Source: Anaeromyxobacteraceae bacterium (GTDB lineage: Bacteria; Myxococcota; Myxococcia; Myxococcales; Anaeromyxobacteraceae). Taken from it: a DNA stretch of 7,257 nt. Position 1 is the first letter of the stretch. Each line of letters begins with the position of its first letter. The position numbers and the translations under genes were made by a program. Below, in pieces: positions 1-5,779 of this stretch. The stretch lies in the NCBI GenBank assembly GCA_027349605.1, contig DAIEMM010000098.1:1-7257 (forward strand). Direction: 5' to 3'. The notes beneath the pieces are model-generated. The model was not told the origin of the DNA. It ran no database searches and worked only from the letters and a program-made list of their open reading frames with translations.

Positions 1-1
1 G

Positions 2-73
2 GCGCGCTTCCAGGTGACCGAGAGCGGCATCGTGGTCATCCCCAAGGGGATGCGGATCGAGCCGAGGGGGTAG
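2..73 (+). CDS. glgC: C-terminal end of probable glucose-1-phosphate adenylyltransferase (partial)
   Basis: Only the last 23 codons and a TAG stop are inside the window; the gene begins upstream. The visible tail contains RFQVTESGIVVIPKGM, which resembles the strand that closes the C-terminal left-handed beta-helix of bacterial ADP-glucose pyrophosphorylases (pattern RFxxTExGhxhhxxxMI). GlgC makes ADP-glucose from glucose-1-phosphate and ATP for glycogen synthesis in the cytoplasm. The next gene starts 22 bases after this stop on the same strand, so read-through transcription is possible, although the functions do not look related. The call rests on a short tail and family memory alone; another beta-helix nucleotidyltransferase is the main alternative. 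Confidence 0.55.
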   Translation, partial: ARFQVTESGIVVIPKGMRIEPRG

Positions 74-95
74 ATCCCGGTTAGAACAGAGGGCC

Positions 96-1475
96 ATGCA
101 GACCCTCATCGCCCTCCTCGCCCTCGCCGGCAGCAGCGCCCTCGCGGCCCCGGCACCCGCGACCCCGTCCATCCCCTTCCAGCAGTTCACCCTGCCGAAC
201 GGGCTCCACGTCATCCTCTCGGAGGACCACACCGCGCCGCTGGTGGGCGTCGAGGTGGCCTACGACGTGGGGTCGAAGGACGAGAAGCCCGGCCGGACCG
301 GCTTCGCGCACCTCTTCGAGCACCTCATGTTCCAGGGCACGGAGCACCTTCCCAAGGGGGAGGCCGACCGGCTCATCGAGGCGGCCGGGGGCACCTCCAA
401 CGGTTCCACCAGCGACGATCGGACCCAGTACTGGGAGCAGGTCCCGTCGAACGCGCTGGAGCAGATGCTCTTCATCCAGGCGGAGCGCATGGGGCACCTC
501 CTCCCCACGCTCGACCAGGCCAAGCTCGACAACCAGCGCGAGGTGGTCCGGAACGAGCGGCGCGAGAACTACGAGATGAGGCCCTACGGGCTGGCCTGGA
601 AGGCCCTGCTCGAGAACCTCTGGAACCCCGAGTTCCCGTACCACTGGCAGACCATCGGCTCGCACGAGGACCTGCAGGCGGCATCCCTCGCGGACGTGAA
701 GGAGTTCTTCCACCGCTGGTACGGCCCGGGCAACGCATCCCTCGCCATCGTCGGCGACATCGACCCGGTGAAGACCCGCGCCCTGGTGGAGAAGTACTTC
801 GGAGGGATCCCCCGGGCCGACCCCCCGCAGCGGGAGGTGGCGCCCCCGGTGCCGCTCACCGCCGAGAAGCGGGTCACCCTCCAGGACGACGTCCAGCTCC
901 CCCGCCTGTACCTGGCCTGGCAGACGCCGAAGGCCTACGCGGACGGCGACGCCGCGCTCGACCTGCTCGGGGACATCCTCGCCAACGGCAAGTCCAGCCG
1001 GCTCCAGAAGCGCCTGGTGATGGACGATCGCATCGCCCAGAACGTGATGGCCGGGCAGCAGTCGCAGGACCTCGCCGGGATGTTCCTCGTCATCGCCACT
1101 CCCAAGCCGGGAACGCGGGTCGACAGGCTCGTCACCGTCATCGACGAGGAGATCGCCCGGATCGCCCGGGACGGCCCCACCGCCGAGGAACTGCAGCGGG
1201 CCAAGAACCGGATCGAGGCGCAGGTGATCTTCTCCCTCGAGCCGGTGGGCGGCTTCGGCGGGCGGGCCGCGCACCTGAACAGCTACTACTGGGAGCGGGG
1301 GGACCCCGGATACCTGGGGAAGGACCTGGAGCGCTACCGGGCGGTGACCCCGGCCGACGTGCGCGCCGCCGCGGCGACCTGGCTCGCCAACACCCACCGG
1401 GTGCGGCTCACGGTCGTGCCCCGCATGCCCACCCCGTCCATCGTCTCCCCGCAGCCCGCCCAGGAGGCCCGCTGA
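96..1475 (+). CDS. M16B zinc metallopeptidase, catalytic (HxxEH) subunit, secreted
   Basis: 459-residue M16 (inverzincin) peptidase, usual length for an M16B single-repeat subunit. Residues 1-17 form a short hydrophobic signal peptide with an Ala-Leu-Ala cleavage site before A18; the n-region lacks a positive charge, but no in-frame start lies just upstream. The N-terminal M16 domain holds the zinc motif HLFEH (H72, E75, H76) and the downstream glutamate in EVVRNERREN (E154 most likely the third ligand, E149 the helper), with the expected spacing of about 77. The C-terminal domain (about 200-440) has SSRLQKRL at 300-307, but the positions that bind substrate in M16 enzymes are V308 and Q315 instead of Arg and Tyr. 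It should therefore need a partner, which the next gene supplies. The protein would act on peptides or unfolded proteins in the periplasm. A weak AGAGGG-like ribosome site precedes the ATG. Family assignment is firm; substrate unknown. Confidence 0.93.
   Translation: MQTLIALLALAGSSALAAPAPATPSIPFQQFTLPNGLHVILSEDHTAPLVGVEVAYDVGSKDEKPGRTGFAHLFEHLMFQGTEHLPKGEADRLIEAAGGTSNGSTSDDRTQYWEQVPSNALEQMLFIQAERMGHLLPTLDQAKLDNQREVVRNERRENYEMRPYGLAWKALLENLWNPEFPYHWQTIGSHEDLQAASLADVKEFFHRWYGPGNASLAIVGDIDPVKTRALVEKYFGGIPRADPPQREVAPPVPLTAEKRVTLQDDVQLPRLYLAWQTPKAYADGDAALDLLGDILANGKSSRLQKRLVMDDRIAQNVMAGQQSQDLAGMFLVIATPKPGTRVDRLVTVIDEEIARIARDGPTAEELQRAKNRIEAQVIFSLEPVGGFGGRAAHLNSYYWERGDPGYLGKDLERYRAVTPADVRAAAATWLANTHRVRLTVVPRMPTPSIVSPQPAQEAR
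1462..1467 (+). promoter_or_regulatory. Strong Shine-Dalgarno (AGGAGG) for the second M16 gene
   Basis: AGGAGG lies inside the last codons of the first M16 gene, seven bases before the ATG at 1475. It decides the start of the second M16 gene at the TGATG junction and supports translational coupling of the two subunits. Confidence 0.75.
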
Positions 1476-2926
1476 TGCGCGCCCGAAGGTCCGCAGCGCT
1501 CCTCGCGATCCTCGCGTTCTCCGCCTGCGCCACCGTGCAGGGGCGCCCCGAGGCGCCGCAGGCCACGGTCGCCGCGACCGGGTCGCCGGCCGTCGTCCCG
1601 CCGCTCGGCCCCCCGGCGGTCCTGAAGCTCCCGACGCAGCAGAAGTTCACCCTCGGCAACGGGCTCCCCGTCCGCCTGGTCGAGTACCACCGGCTGCCCA
1701 TCGTCGCGGTCCACCTCGTGCTGCTCGAGGGGGGCGCGGCGCGCGACCCGGCGGCGCTGCCCGGAGTGGCCGGGTTCACCGCCGCGATGGTCACCGAGGG
1801 AACGAAGGCCCGGTCGGCGACGCAGCTCTCCGACGAGCTGGGGTTCCTGGGCGCCAGCCTGAACGCCGGGGCCAGCATGGACGCCGCGTTCGTGTCCGGG
1901 TACGGCCTCTCCCGCCACCTGCCCCGGCTGCTCGAGCTCCTCGCCGACGTCACGATGAACCCCTCCTTCCCCGAATCCGACTTCTTCCGGGTCCAGGACC
2001 AGCGGCGCGTGGGGCTCCTCCAGCAGCGGGACCAGCCCGGGGCCATCGCCTCCAAGACCTTCGGGAAGCTCTACTGGGGCGACCACCCGTATGGCCACTG
2101 GGCCGGGGGCACCGAGGAATCGGTGGTGAAGACCACGCGGGAGGACCTGGTCCGGTTCCACGCCGACCACTGGCGTCCCGGCGCCGCCGAGCTGGTGGTG
2201 GTCGGAGACGTCGACGTGGCGACGCTCCGTCCCGTGCTCGAGAAGGCCTTCGCCGGCTGGAAGGGGGCGGAGCCGGCGAGGCCGGCCGCCGTCGAGGCGC
2301 CGGACGGAAGGCGGCGAGCCGTCCTCGTGGAGAAGAAGGGGGCGTCGCAGACCTTCCTCATCCTGGGAATGCCCGGGATCGCCCGGAGCGACCCGGACTA
2401 CGTGACGGCGCAGGTGCTCTTCGAGGTGCTGGGCGGCGGCTCGTCCTCGCGCCTCTTCCGCGACCTCCGCGAGGAGAAGGGCTACACCTACGGCCTCGCG
2501 GCCCGGGAGTCGGCGCAGCGGCTGGGAGGCGTCTCCTACCTCGGCGGAGGGGTGCGCGCCGACGCGACCGGCCAGGCCATCCGGGACCTGCTCGCGCAGG
2601 TGAAGGCGCTGCACGACGTCCCGGTCCCGGCGACCGAGCTGGCCTATGCGCAGGACGGGCTCGTGCTCGCCCTGCCGGGCGATTTCGCCACCGCAGCCGG
2701 GACCGCCGGCCGGCTGGCCGAGCAGGTGGTGAACGCCCTGCCCGACGACTGGTGGGTCCGCCTGCCGGAACGCCTGCGGAGCGTCACGCCGTCGGAGGTG
2801 CAGAGGGTGGCCGACCGCGTGCTCGACACCGGAAGGCTCACCACGGTGCTGGTGGGCGACCCGGAGGTCGTCAAGGCACGGGTCGCCGGCCTCCCGCTGG
2901 GCGACCTCGAGGTCCGGAAGCCCTGA
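1475..2926 (+). CDS. M16B peptidase-like partner subunit with R/Y motif, probable lipoprotein
   Basis: 483-residue M16 protein whose ATG overlaps the previous stop by one base. The N-terminus MRARRSAALLAILAFSAC is a signal peptide with a probable lipobox (FSAC, C18; Phe at -3 is tolerated but not ideal), followed by a low-complexity Ala/Pro linker to about residue 55. The M16 fold starts at FTLGNGLPVRLVE. Where active members have HxxEH, this one reads GFTAA (G100-A104), so all zinc ligands are missing and it cannot be a protease alone. The C-terminal domain has SSRLFRDLREEKGYTYG (324-340), with R332 and Y339 seven residues apart, the substrate-anchoring pair of M16 enzymes. Known two-gene M16B proteases, such as Sphingomonas SPH2681/SPH2682, divide the motifs in this way, so I infer an obligate heterodimer with the upstream product, tethered to a membrane by the lipid. 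Confidence 0.92.
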   Translation: MRARRSAALLAILAFSACATVQGRPEAPQATVAATGSPAVVPPLGPPAVLKLPTQQKFTLGNGLPVRLVEYHRLPIVAVHLVLLEGGAARDPAALPGVAGFTAAMVTEGTKARSATQLSDELGFLGASLNAGASMDAAFVSGYGLSRHLPRLLELLADVTMNPSFPESDFFRVQDQRRVGLLQQRDQPGAIASKTFGKLYWGDHPYGHWAGGTEESVVKTTREDLVRFHADHWRPGAAELVVVGDVDVATLRPVLEKAFAGWKGAEPARPAAVEAPDGRRRAVLVEKKGASQTFLILGMPGIARSDPDYVTAQVLFEVLGGGSSSRLFRDLREEKGYTYGLAARESAQRLGGVSYLGGGVRADATGQAIRDLLAQVKALHDVPVPATELAYAQDGLVLALPGDFATAAGTAGRLAEQVVNALPDDWWVRLPERLRSVTPSEVQRVADRVLDTGRLTTVLVGDPEVVKARVAGLPLGDLEVRKP

Positions 2927-3852
2927 TGAGCGCGATGAAGGAGCTGCAGAACGAGTTCTCCTGGTCGAAGTCGCGCCACGAGAAGTTCGCCGAGTGTCCG
3001 CGGGCCTACTGGTTCCACTACTACGGGTCCTGGGGTGGCTGGAACGCCGCCTCCGGCCCGGAGACCCGCGAGCTGTACGTGCTGAAGAACCTCTCCTCCC
3101 GCTGGCAGTGGGCCGGTTCGGTCGTGCACGAGGCCATCCGGCACATGCTCAACCGCTCCCGCGTCAGCGGGGACCGCAAGCCGCTCGACCGGCTGCTCGA
3201 GGAGACGCGCCGGCGGTCCCGCACGCAGTTCGCCGCCTCCCGCGACAAGAGCTACTGGCGGGACCCCAAGCGCATCCCCGGCCTCCTCGAGCACGAGTAC
3301 GCCGAGCCGGTCGGGCCGGAGGAGTGGAAGCGCGTCTGGGACGAGCTCATCGAGGGCTCGCTGCAGAGCTTCTACGGCAGTCAGACCTTCGACCGCATCC
3401 GGTCCGTCCCCGTGCAGCGATGGCTCACCGTCGACGAGCTCGACTCCTGGAGCTTCGAGGGAACCAGGATCTGGGTGGCCATCGACTTCGCCTACCGGGA
3501 CGAGGACGACCGGGTTCACGTCCTCGACTGGAAGACCGGCAAGGAGCGGGGCGCCGACCACATGCAGGTCGCCCAGTACGCCCTCTACGCGCAGCGCAAG
3601 TGGCAGGTGGCTCCCGAGTCGGTGGTGGGAGGGCTCGTCTACCTCGGGAGCGGCGCCGACCGCATCGACGTGGCGGTGGACGCCCCGGCGCTCGAGGCGG
3701 CCCAGGCCCGCATGCGGGAGAGCATCGCCGGCATGAAGGAACGGCTCGACGACCCGCTGCGCAACGCCGCGTCGAAGGAGCGCTTCCCCCGGATCGAGGA
3801 CCTCACCGCCTGCCGCCGCTGCCCGTTCCGGCGACCGTGCGGCCGGATGTGA
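2926..3852 (+). CDS. PD-(D/E)XK nuclease, RecB/Cas4-like, with Fe-S cysteine staple
   Basis: 308-residue cytoplasmic protein. The ATG at 2926 overlaps the M16 stop (TGATG), with GGAAG five bases before it; an ATG three codons later is a possible alternative. Motifs in order are those of the RecB-like PD-(D/E)XK family (PF12705 type): SWSKSRHEKFAECPRAYWF (12-30), GSVVHEAI (64-71, H68), the acidic IDFAY (D187), VLDWKTGK (D201, K203), and QVAQYALYA (214-222, Q214 and Y218). Four cysteines, C24 and C296-x2-C299-x5-C305, have the pattern and the last-three spacing of the 4Fe-4S staple in AddB, Dna2 and Cas4 nucleases. This predicts a single-strand DNA exonuclease or end-processing activity. No helicase, cas1/cas2 or repeat array is nearby, so a CRISPR or AddAB role is not supported. 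Coupling to envelope proteases may be only genomic convenience. Nuclease family is secure; biological role is unknown. Confidence 0.9.
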   Translation: MSAMKELQNEFSWSKSRHEKFAECPRAYWFHYYGSWGGWNAASGPETRELYVLKNLSSRWQWAGSVVHEAIRHMLNRSRVSGDRKPLDRLLEETRRRSRTQFAASRDKSYWRDPKRIPGLLEHEYAEPVGPEEWKRVWDELIEGSLQSFYGSQTFDRIRSVPVQRWLTVDELDSWSFEGTRIWVAIDFAYRDEDDRVHVLDWKTGKERGADHMQVAQYALYAQRKWQVAPESVVGGLVYLGSGADRIDVAVDAPALEAAQARMRESIAGMKERLDDPLRNAASKERFPRIEDLTACRRCPFRRPCGRM

Positions 3853-3861
3853 CGCCGCATG

Positions 3862-3881
3862 GGCGCCGCCGGTGAGGCGCC
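3862..3881. terminator. Possible bidirectional hairpin between convergent genes
   Basis: GGCGCC (3862-3867) and GGCGCC (3876-3881) can form a 6-bp all-G/C stem around an 8-base loop, extendable by one G-U pair. It occupies most of the 30-base gap between the nuclease stop and the stop of the converging nitrilase-like gene, where a shared terminator is expected. There is no T-tract on either side, so it is at best a weak or factor-assisted terminator, and short G/C palindromes are frequent in such DNA. Confidence 0.3.
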
Positions 3882-3882
3882 T

Positions 3883-5040
3883 TCAGCGGACGCCGGGGCG
3901 CGCCCAGAGGTCCGCCATGAAGGGCCCGCCGCCGACCGCGACCCAGCGGCCGTCCTCGGGCCGCAGCACGGCGTGCACCTTGAGCGGCTGGTGGCTGGTC
4001 CGCGGGTCGAGCTCGTGGTGGAGCGGAAGGTTGAAGTAGTAGAGCCGCGTTTCGATCCCGAAGCGGAGCCGGCAGACCGGGGCACCGTGGAAGTCGTCCG
4101 TGGTGAACTCCGGCGCCACCACCCGGGCCAGCCGGTGCCTCGGCCCCAGGATCACCGAGGAGGCGCCGAACCCGCCCGGGCAAGGCTCGCCGATCTCGCT
4201 CTCGTTCGAGCTGTTCGCGAAGACGGTGATGGTGTCCCGAACGCCGGGCGTGTCCTCGAGGTACTCGCCGTAGAACCCGGACAGCACGTCGCGGTAGGAA
4301 CGGTGGTCGGGCTTGGGGTTGCACTGCAGGACGAAGAGCGCGTCCAGGGCGCGGCGCGCGGAGAAGTACTGCTGGTTTGCGTGATCGACGATGCGCCGGA
4401 TGTTGGAGCCGTAGAGGTCCCGGTACAGGTAGTCGAGGCAGACGAGGACCATGAAGTGGAAGAAGGCGGGCTGGGCGCGGAACCACCAGAAGTGCCGGCC
4501 CCGGTAGAGGTCGTCCGACTTGTCCAGGAACTCCTCGGCGCGGAAGGGGTGGCTCTTGGCCTCGAAGAACACGCGCAGCCGTCCGCTCGCCTCCTTCACC
4601 GCGACGCAGCACCAGTTCACCGGGATGTCGGGGAGCGCACCGACCGCCAGGTCGTGCTCGACGGCGGGGATGGCGCGCCGGTTGTCATCGCCGAAGCGCC
4701 GCAGGGTTTCGAGGTAGGAGCGCAGGGAGACGTGCTCCAGCCCGAACATGGTCACCGTGTCGGGCCGGAAGCGGTCCCGGACGATCCCCAGCAGTTCGTC
4801 GAGGCGCGCGGCGGGCACCGCCGCCTCCGGGAAGAGGAGGAAGTGGAGCTTCCGGAAGCGCTGGTCCTCCGACACCAGGTCGAGCACCGAGGCCACGTTC
4901 CGCCAGTGCGCCTCGCGGTCGCAGAGGGCGAAGCCGGTCTCCGAGGCGCAGAGCCGCACCGGGAGCTGCGCCACCAGGCAGTGGAGGTGGTTGCCGAGGA
5001 CGTACTCGAGGTTCACCTCGGTCTCCAGGATCTGGATCAC
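3883..5040 (-). CDS. Divergent carbon-nitrogen hydrolase (nitrilase superfamily)-like protein
   Basis: 385-residue protein starting with GTG at 5040, which overlaps the Nudix stop as GTGA. The codon composition turns protein-like exactly there, although the frame stays open upstream. Nitrilase landmarks are present in order: LLFPEAAVP (68-76, E72 as general base), FEAKSHPF (159-166, K162), and VLVCLDYLYRDL (198-209, C201 as nucleophile), then FVLQCNPKP (236-244) and VFANSSNESE (273-282) as later sheet strands, and FGASSVILGP (291-300), like the 'G.S.ii.P' segment of the family. Glu-Lys spacing is 90 and Lys-Cys 39; the first is longer than in typical nitrilases. The N-terminal 60 residues and the tail after about 310, ending near GGGPFMADLW, match nothing I know. 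No signal peptide, so cytoplasmic. Activity could be amide or nitrile hydrolysis, or binding only. Class 1 defence reverse transcriptases carry a nitrilase-like domain, but no reverse transcriptase is seen here. Confidence 0.75.
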   Translation of the reverse strand: MIQILETEVNLEYVLGNHLHCLVAQLPVRLCASETGFALCDREAHWRNVASVLDLVSEDQRFRKLHFLLFPEAAVPAARLDELLGIVRDRFRPDTVTMFGLEHVSLRSYLETLRRFGDDNRRAIPAVEHDLAVGALPDIPVNWCCVAVKEASGRLRVFFEAKSHPFRAEEFLDKSDDLYRGRHFWWFRAQPAFFHFMVLVCLDYLYRDLYGSNIRRIVDHANQQYFSARRALDALFVLQCNPKPDHRSYRDVLSGFYGEYLEDTPGVRDTITVFANSSNESEIGEPCPGGFGASSVILGPRHRLARVVAPEFTTDDFHGAPVCRLRFGIETRLYYFNLPLHHELDPRTSHQPLKVHAVLRPEDGRWVAVGGGPFMADLWARPGVR

Positions 5041-5522
5041 GCCGGGGTTCCCCCGGCGGGCACCGGCCCGATGCCGCCCGCACCCTCCAGCTCCGGGAAG
5101 AGCCGGGAGAGGACGTGGCGGGTCCCGGCCGGCATCGTCGTCGTGTAGAGGTCGAGCACGGAGCGCGGGACCCAGCGGGCCTCGTCCACCTCGTCGGGGT
5201 TGGGCGTGACGTCGGTCCTGGCGGGATGGCACCGGAAGTAGAGGATGACGTGGTGGTCGTTGTCGGCCCCGGGCGCGACGTGCTCGAAGGCGTCGACCAG
5301 GCCGACGACGACGACGTCGATCCCGACCTCCTCGCGCACCTCCCGGTGCAGGGCGGACAGCATCGGCTCGCCGAGCTCGATCTTCCCCCCGGGCATCACC
5401 CACTGCCCCGCGAAGGGCGGGATGCTGCGCCGCGTGAGCAGGACCTGCTCCCGATCGTCGACGATGACCGCGACGACCGAGGTGACGATGTGCTGCTTCC
5501 GGTAGGTCTTGACGCCCTCCAT
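5037..5522 (-). CDS. Nudix hydrolase
   Basis: 161-residue protein with a complete Nudix box, GX5EX7REUXEEXGU: G46, E52, R60, E61, E64, E65, G67, I68 (read as GKIELGE...REVREEVGI). The preceding PFAGQWVMPGG (36-46) and the early strand VTSVVAVIVDDREQVLLTRR are typical of MutT/ADP-ribose-type Nudix enzymes that hydrolyse a nucleoside diphosphate linked to another group, using Mg2+. The last 15 residues are Gly/Pro rich and probably disordered. I chose the ATG at 5522 because the domain begins a few residues later; a GTG at 5540 is an alternative, and neither has a good ribosome site. The stop overlaps the GTG of the nitrilase-like gene, so the two are translationally coupled and may act on the same metabolite. 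Substrate cannot be read from the sequence. Confidence 0.9.
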   Translation of the reverse strand: MEGVKTYRKQHIVTSVVAVIVDDREQVLLTRRSIPPFAGQWVMPGGKIELGEPMLSALHREVREEVGIDVVVVGLVDAFEHVAPGADNDHHVILYFRCHPARTDVTPNPDEVDEARWVPRSVLDLYTTTMPAGTRHVLSRLFPELEGAGGIGPVPAGGTPA

Positions 5523-5556
5523 CCCCGGCGATCGAACCACCTCGGGGGGGCGATGT

Positions 5557-5574
5557 CGACCGGGCAATCGGTCG
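5557..5574. repeat. Short inverted repeat upstream of the Nudix gene
   Basis: CGACCG (5557-5562) and CGGTCG (5569-5574) flank GGCAAT, giving a 6-bp stem 35 to 52 bases before the Nudix ATG. It lies in the only noncoding leader of the Nudix-nitrilase pair, so it could be an operator or a leader hairpin, but I see no convincing -35/-10 pair beside it and chance is likely. Confidence 0.2.
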
Positions 5575-5599
5575 CAGATGGGGCGGCCGCCCGGCCCGG

Positions 5600-5779
5600 T
5601 CACAGCGCGAAGCAGGCCGCCACCTGGGGAACCCAGTACGCGCACGTGCCCGTACAGTTCGTGAAGACCCTCTCGTAGGCGACGCCGAGCAGGAAGGTGG
5701 CCGGGCCCACCGAGGCGAAGGAGAAGCCCCCCCGGGCCCCCCAGGCGTCCTGCGGGAGGTTGCAATCGACCCGCGCACT
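5600..5779 (-). pseudogene. Coding-like C-terminal tail without a start, probable gene remnant
   Basis: Just after the stop of the M1-like gene, one minus-strand frame reads about 57 residues with protein-like composition and high GC at third positions: it includes VDCNLPQDAWGARGGFSF, then a strand-like FLLGVAYERVF, four cysteines in all (two in NCTGTC), and ends WVPQVAACFAL with a TGA. Further upstream the same frame becomes an Arg/Ser/Pro-rich shadow of the M1-like gene, and no ATG or GTG lies at the expected place; the first in-frame GTG is well inside (a 37-residue product). I read it as the 3' end of a gene, perhaps an exported beta-rich protein, that lost its 5' part. Two G-runs in this stretch (around 5725-5745) leave a frameshift or sequence error possible. 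No homolog recognised. Confidence 0.35.

Noticed and set aside
81..1397. 438-codon open frame on the minus strand opposite the first M16 gene
   Set aside because: Its translation is a Val/Leu/Gly/Arg-rich shadow without motifs; the plus strand has complete M16 motifs. Long antisense frames are expected at this GC content.
1334..2614. 426-codon minus-strand frame opposite the second M16 gene
   Set aside because: Arg/Gly/Pro-rich composition, no domain, spans two overlapping plus-strand genes with clear motifs.
2752..2925. N-terminal extension of the nuclease gene
   Set aside because: The 58 extra codons are Arg/Gly/Pro-rich and overlap the M16 gene; the ATG at 2926 forms a TGATG junction and directly precedes the nuclease motifs.
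2926..3852. Cas4 and a CRISPR adaptation module
   Set aside because: The fold and cysteines fit, but no cas1, cas2 or repeat array is in the window, and the same features occur in many non-CRISPR nucleases.
3853..3882. Small RNA gene or attachment site in the convergent gap
   Set aside because: Only 30 bases long, with a short G/C palindrome and no promoter-like or repeated sequence.
3859..5148. 429-codon plus-strand frame opposite the nitrilase-like gene
   Set aside because: Shadow composition (Val/Glu/Arg repeats), no motif; the minus strand has nitrilase landmarks.
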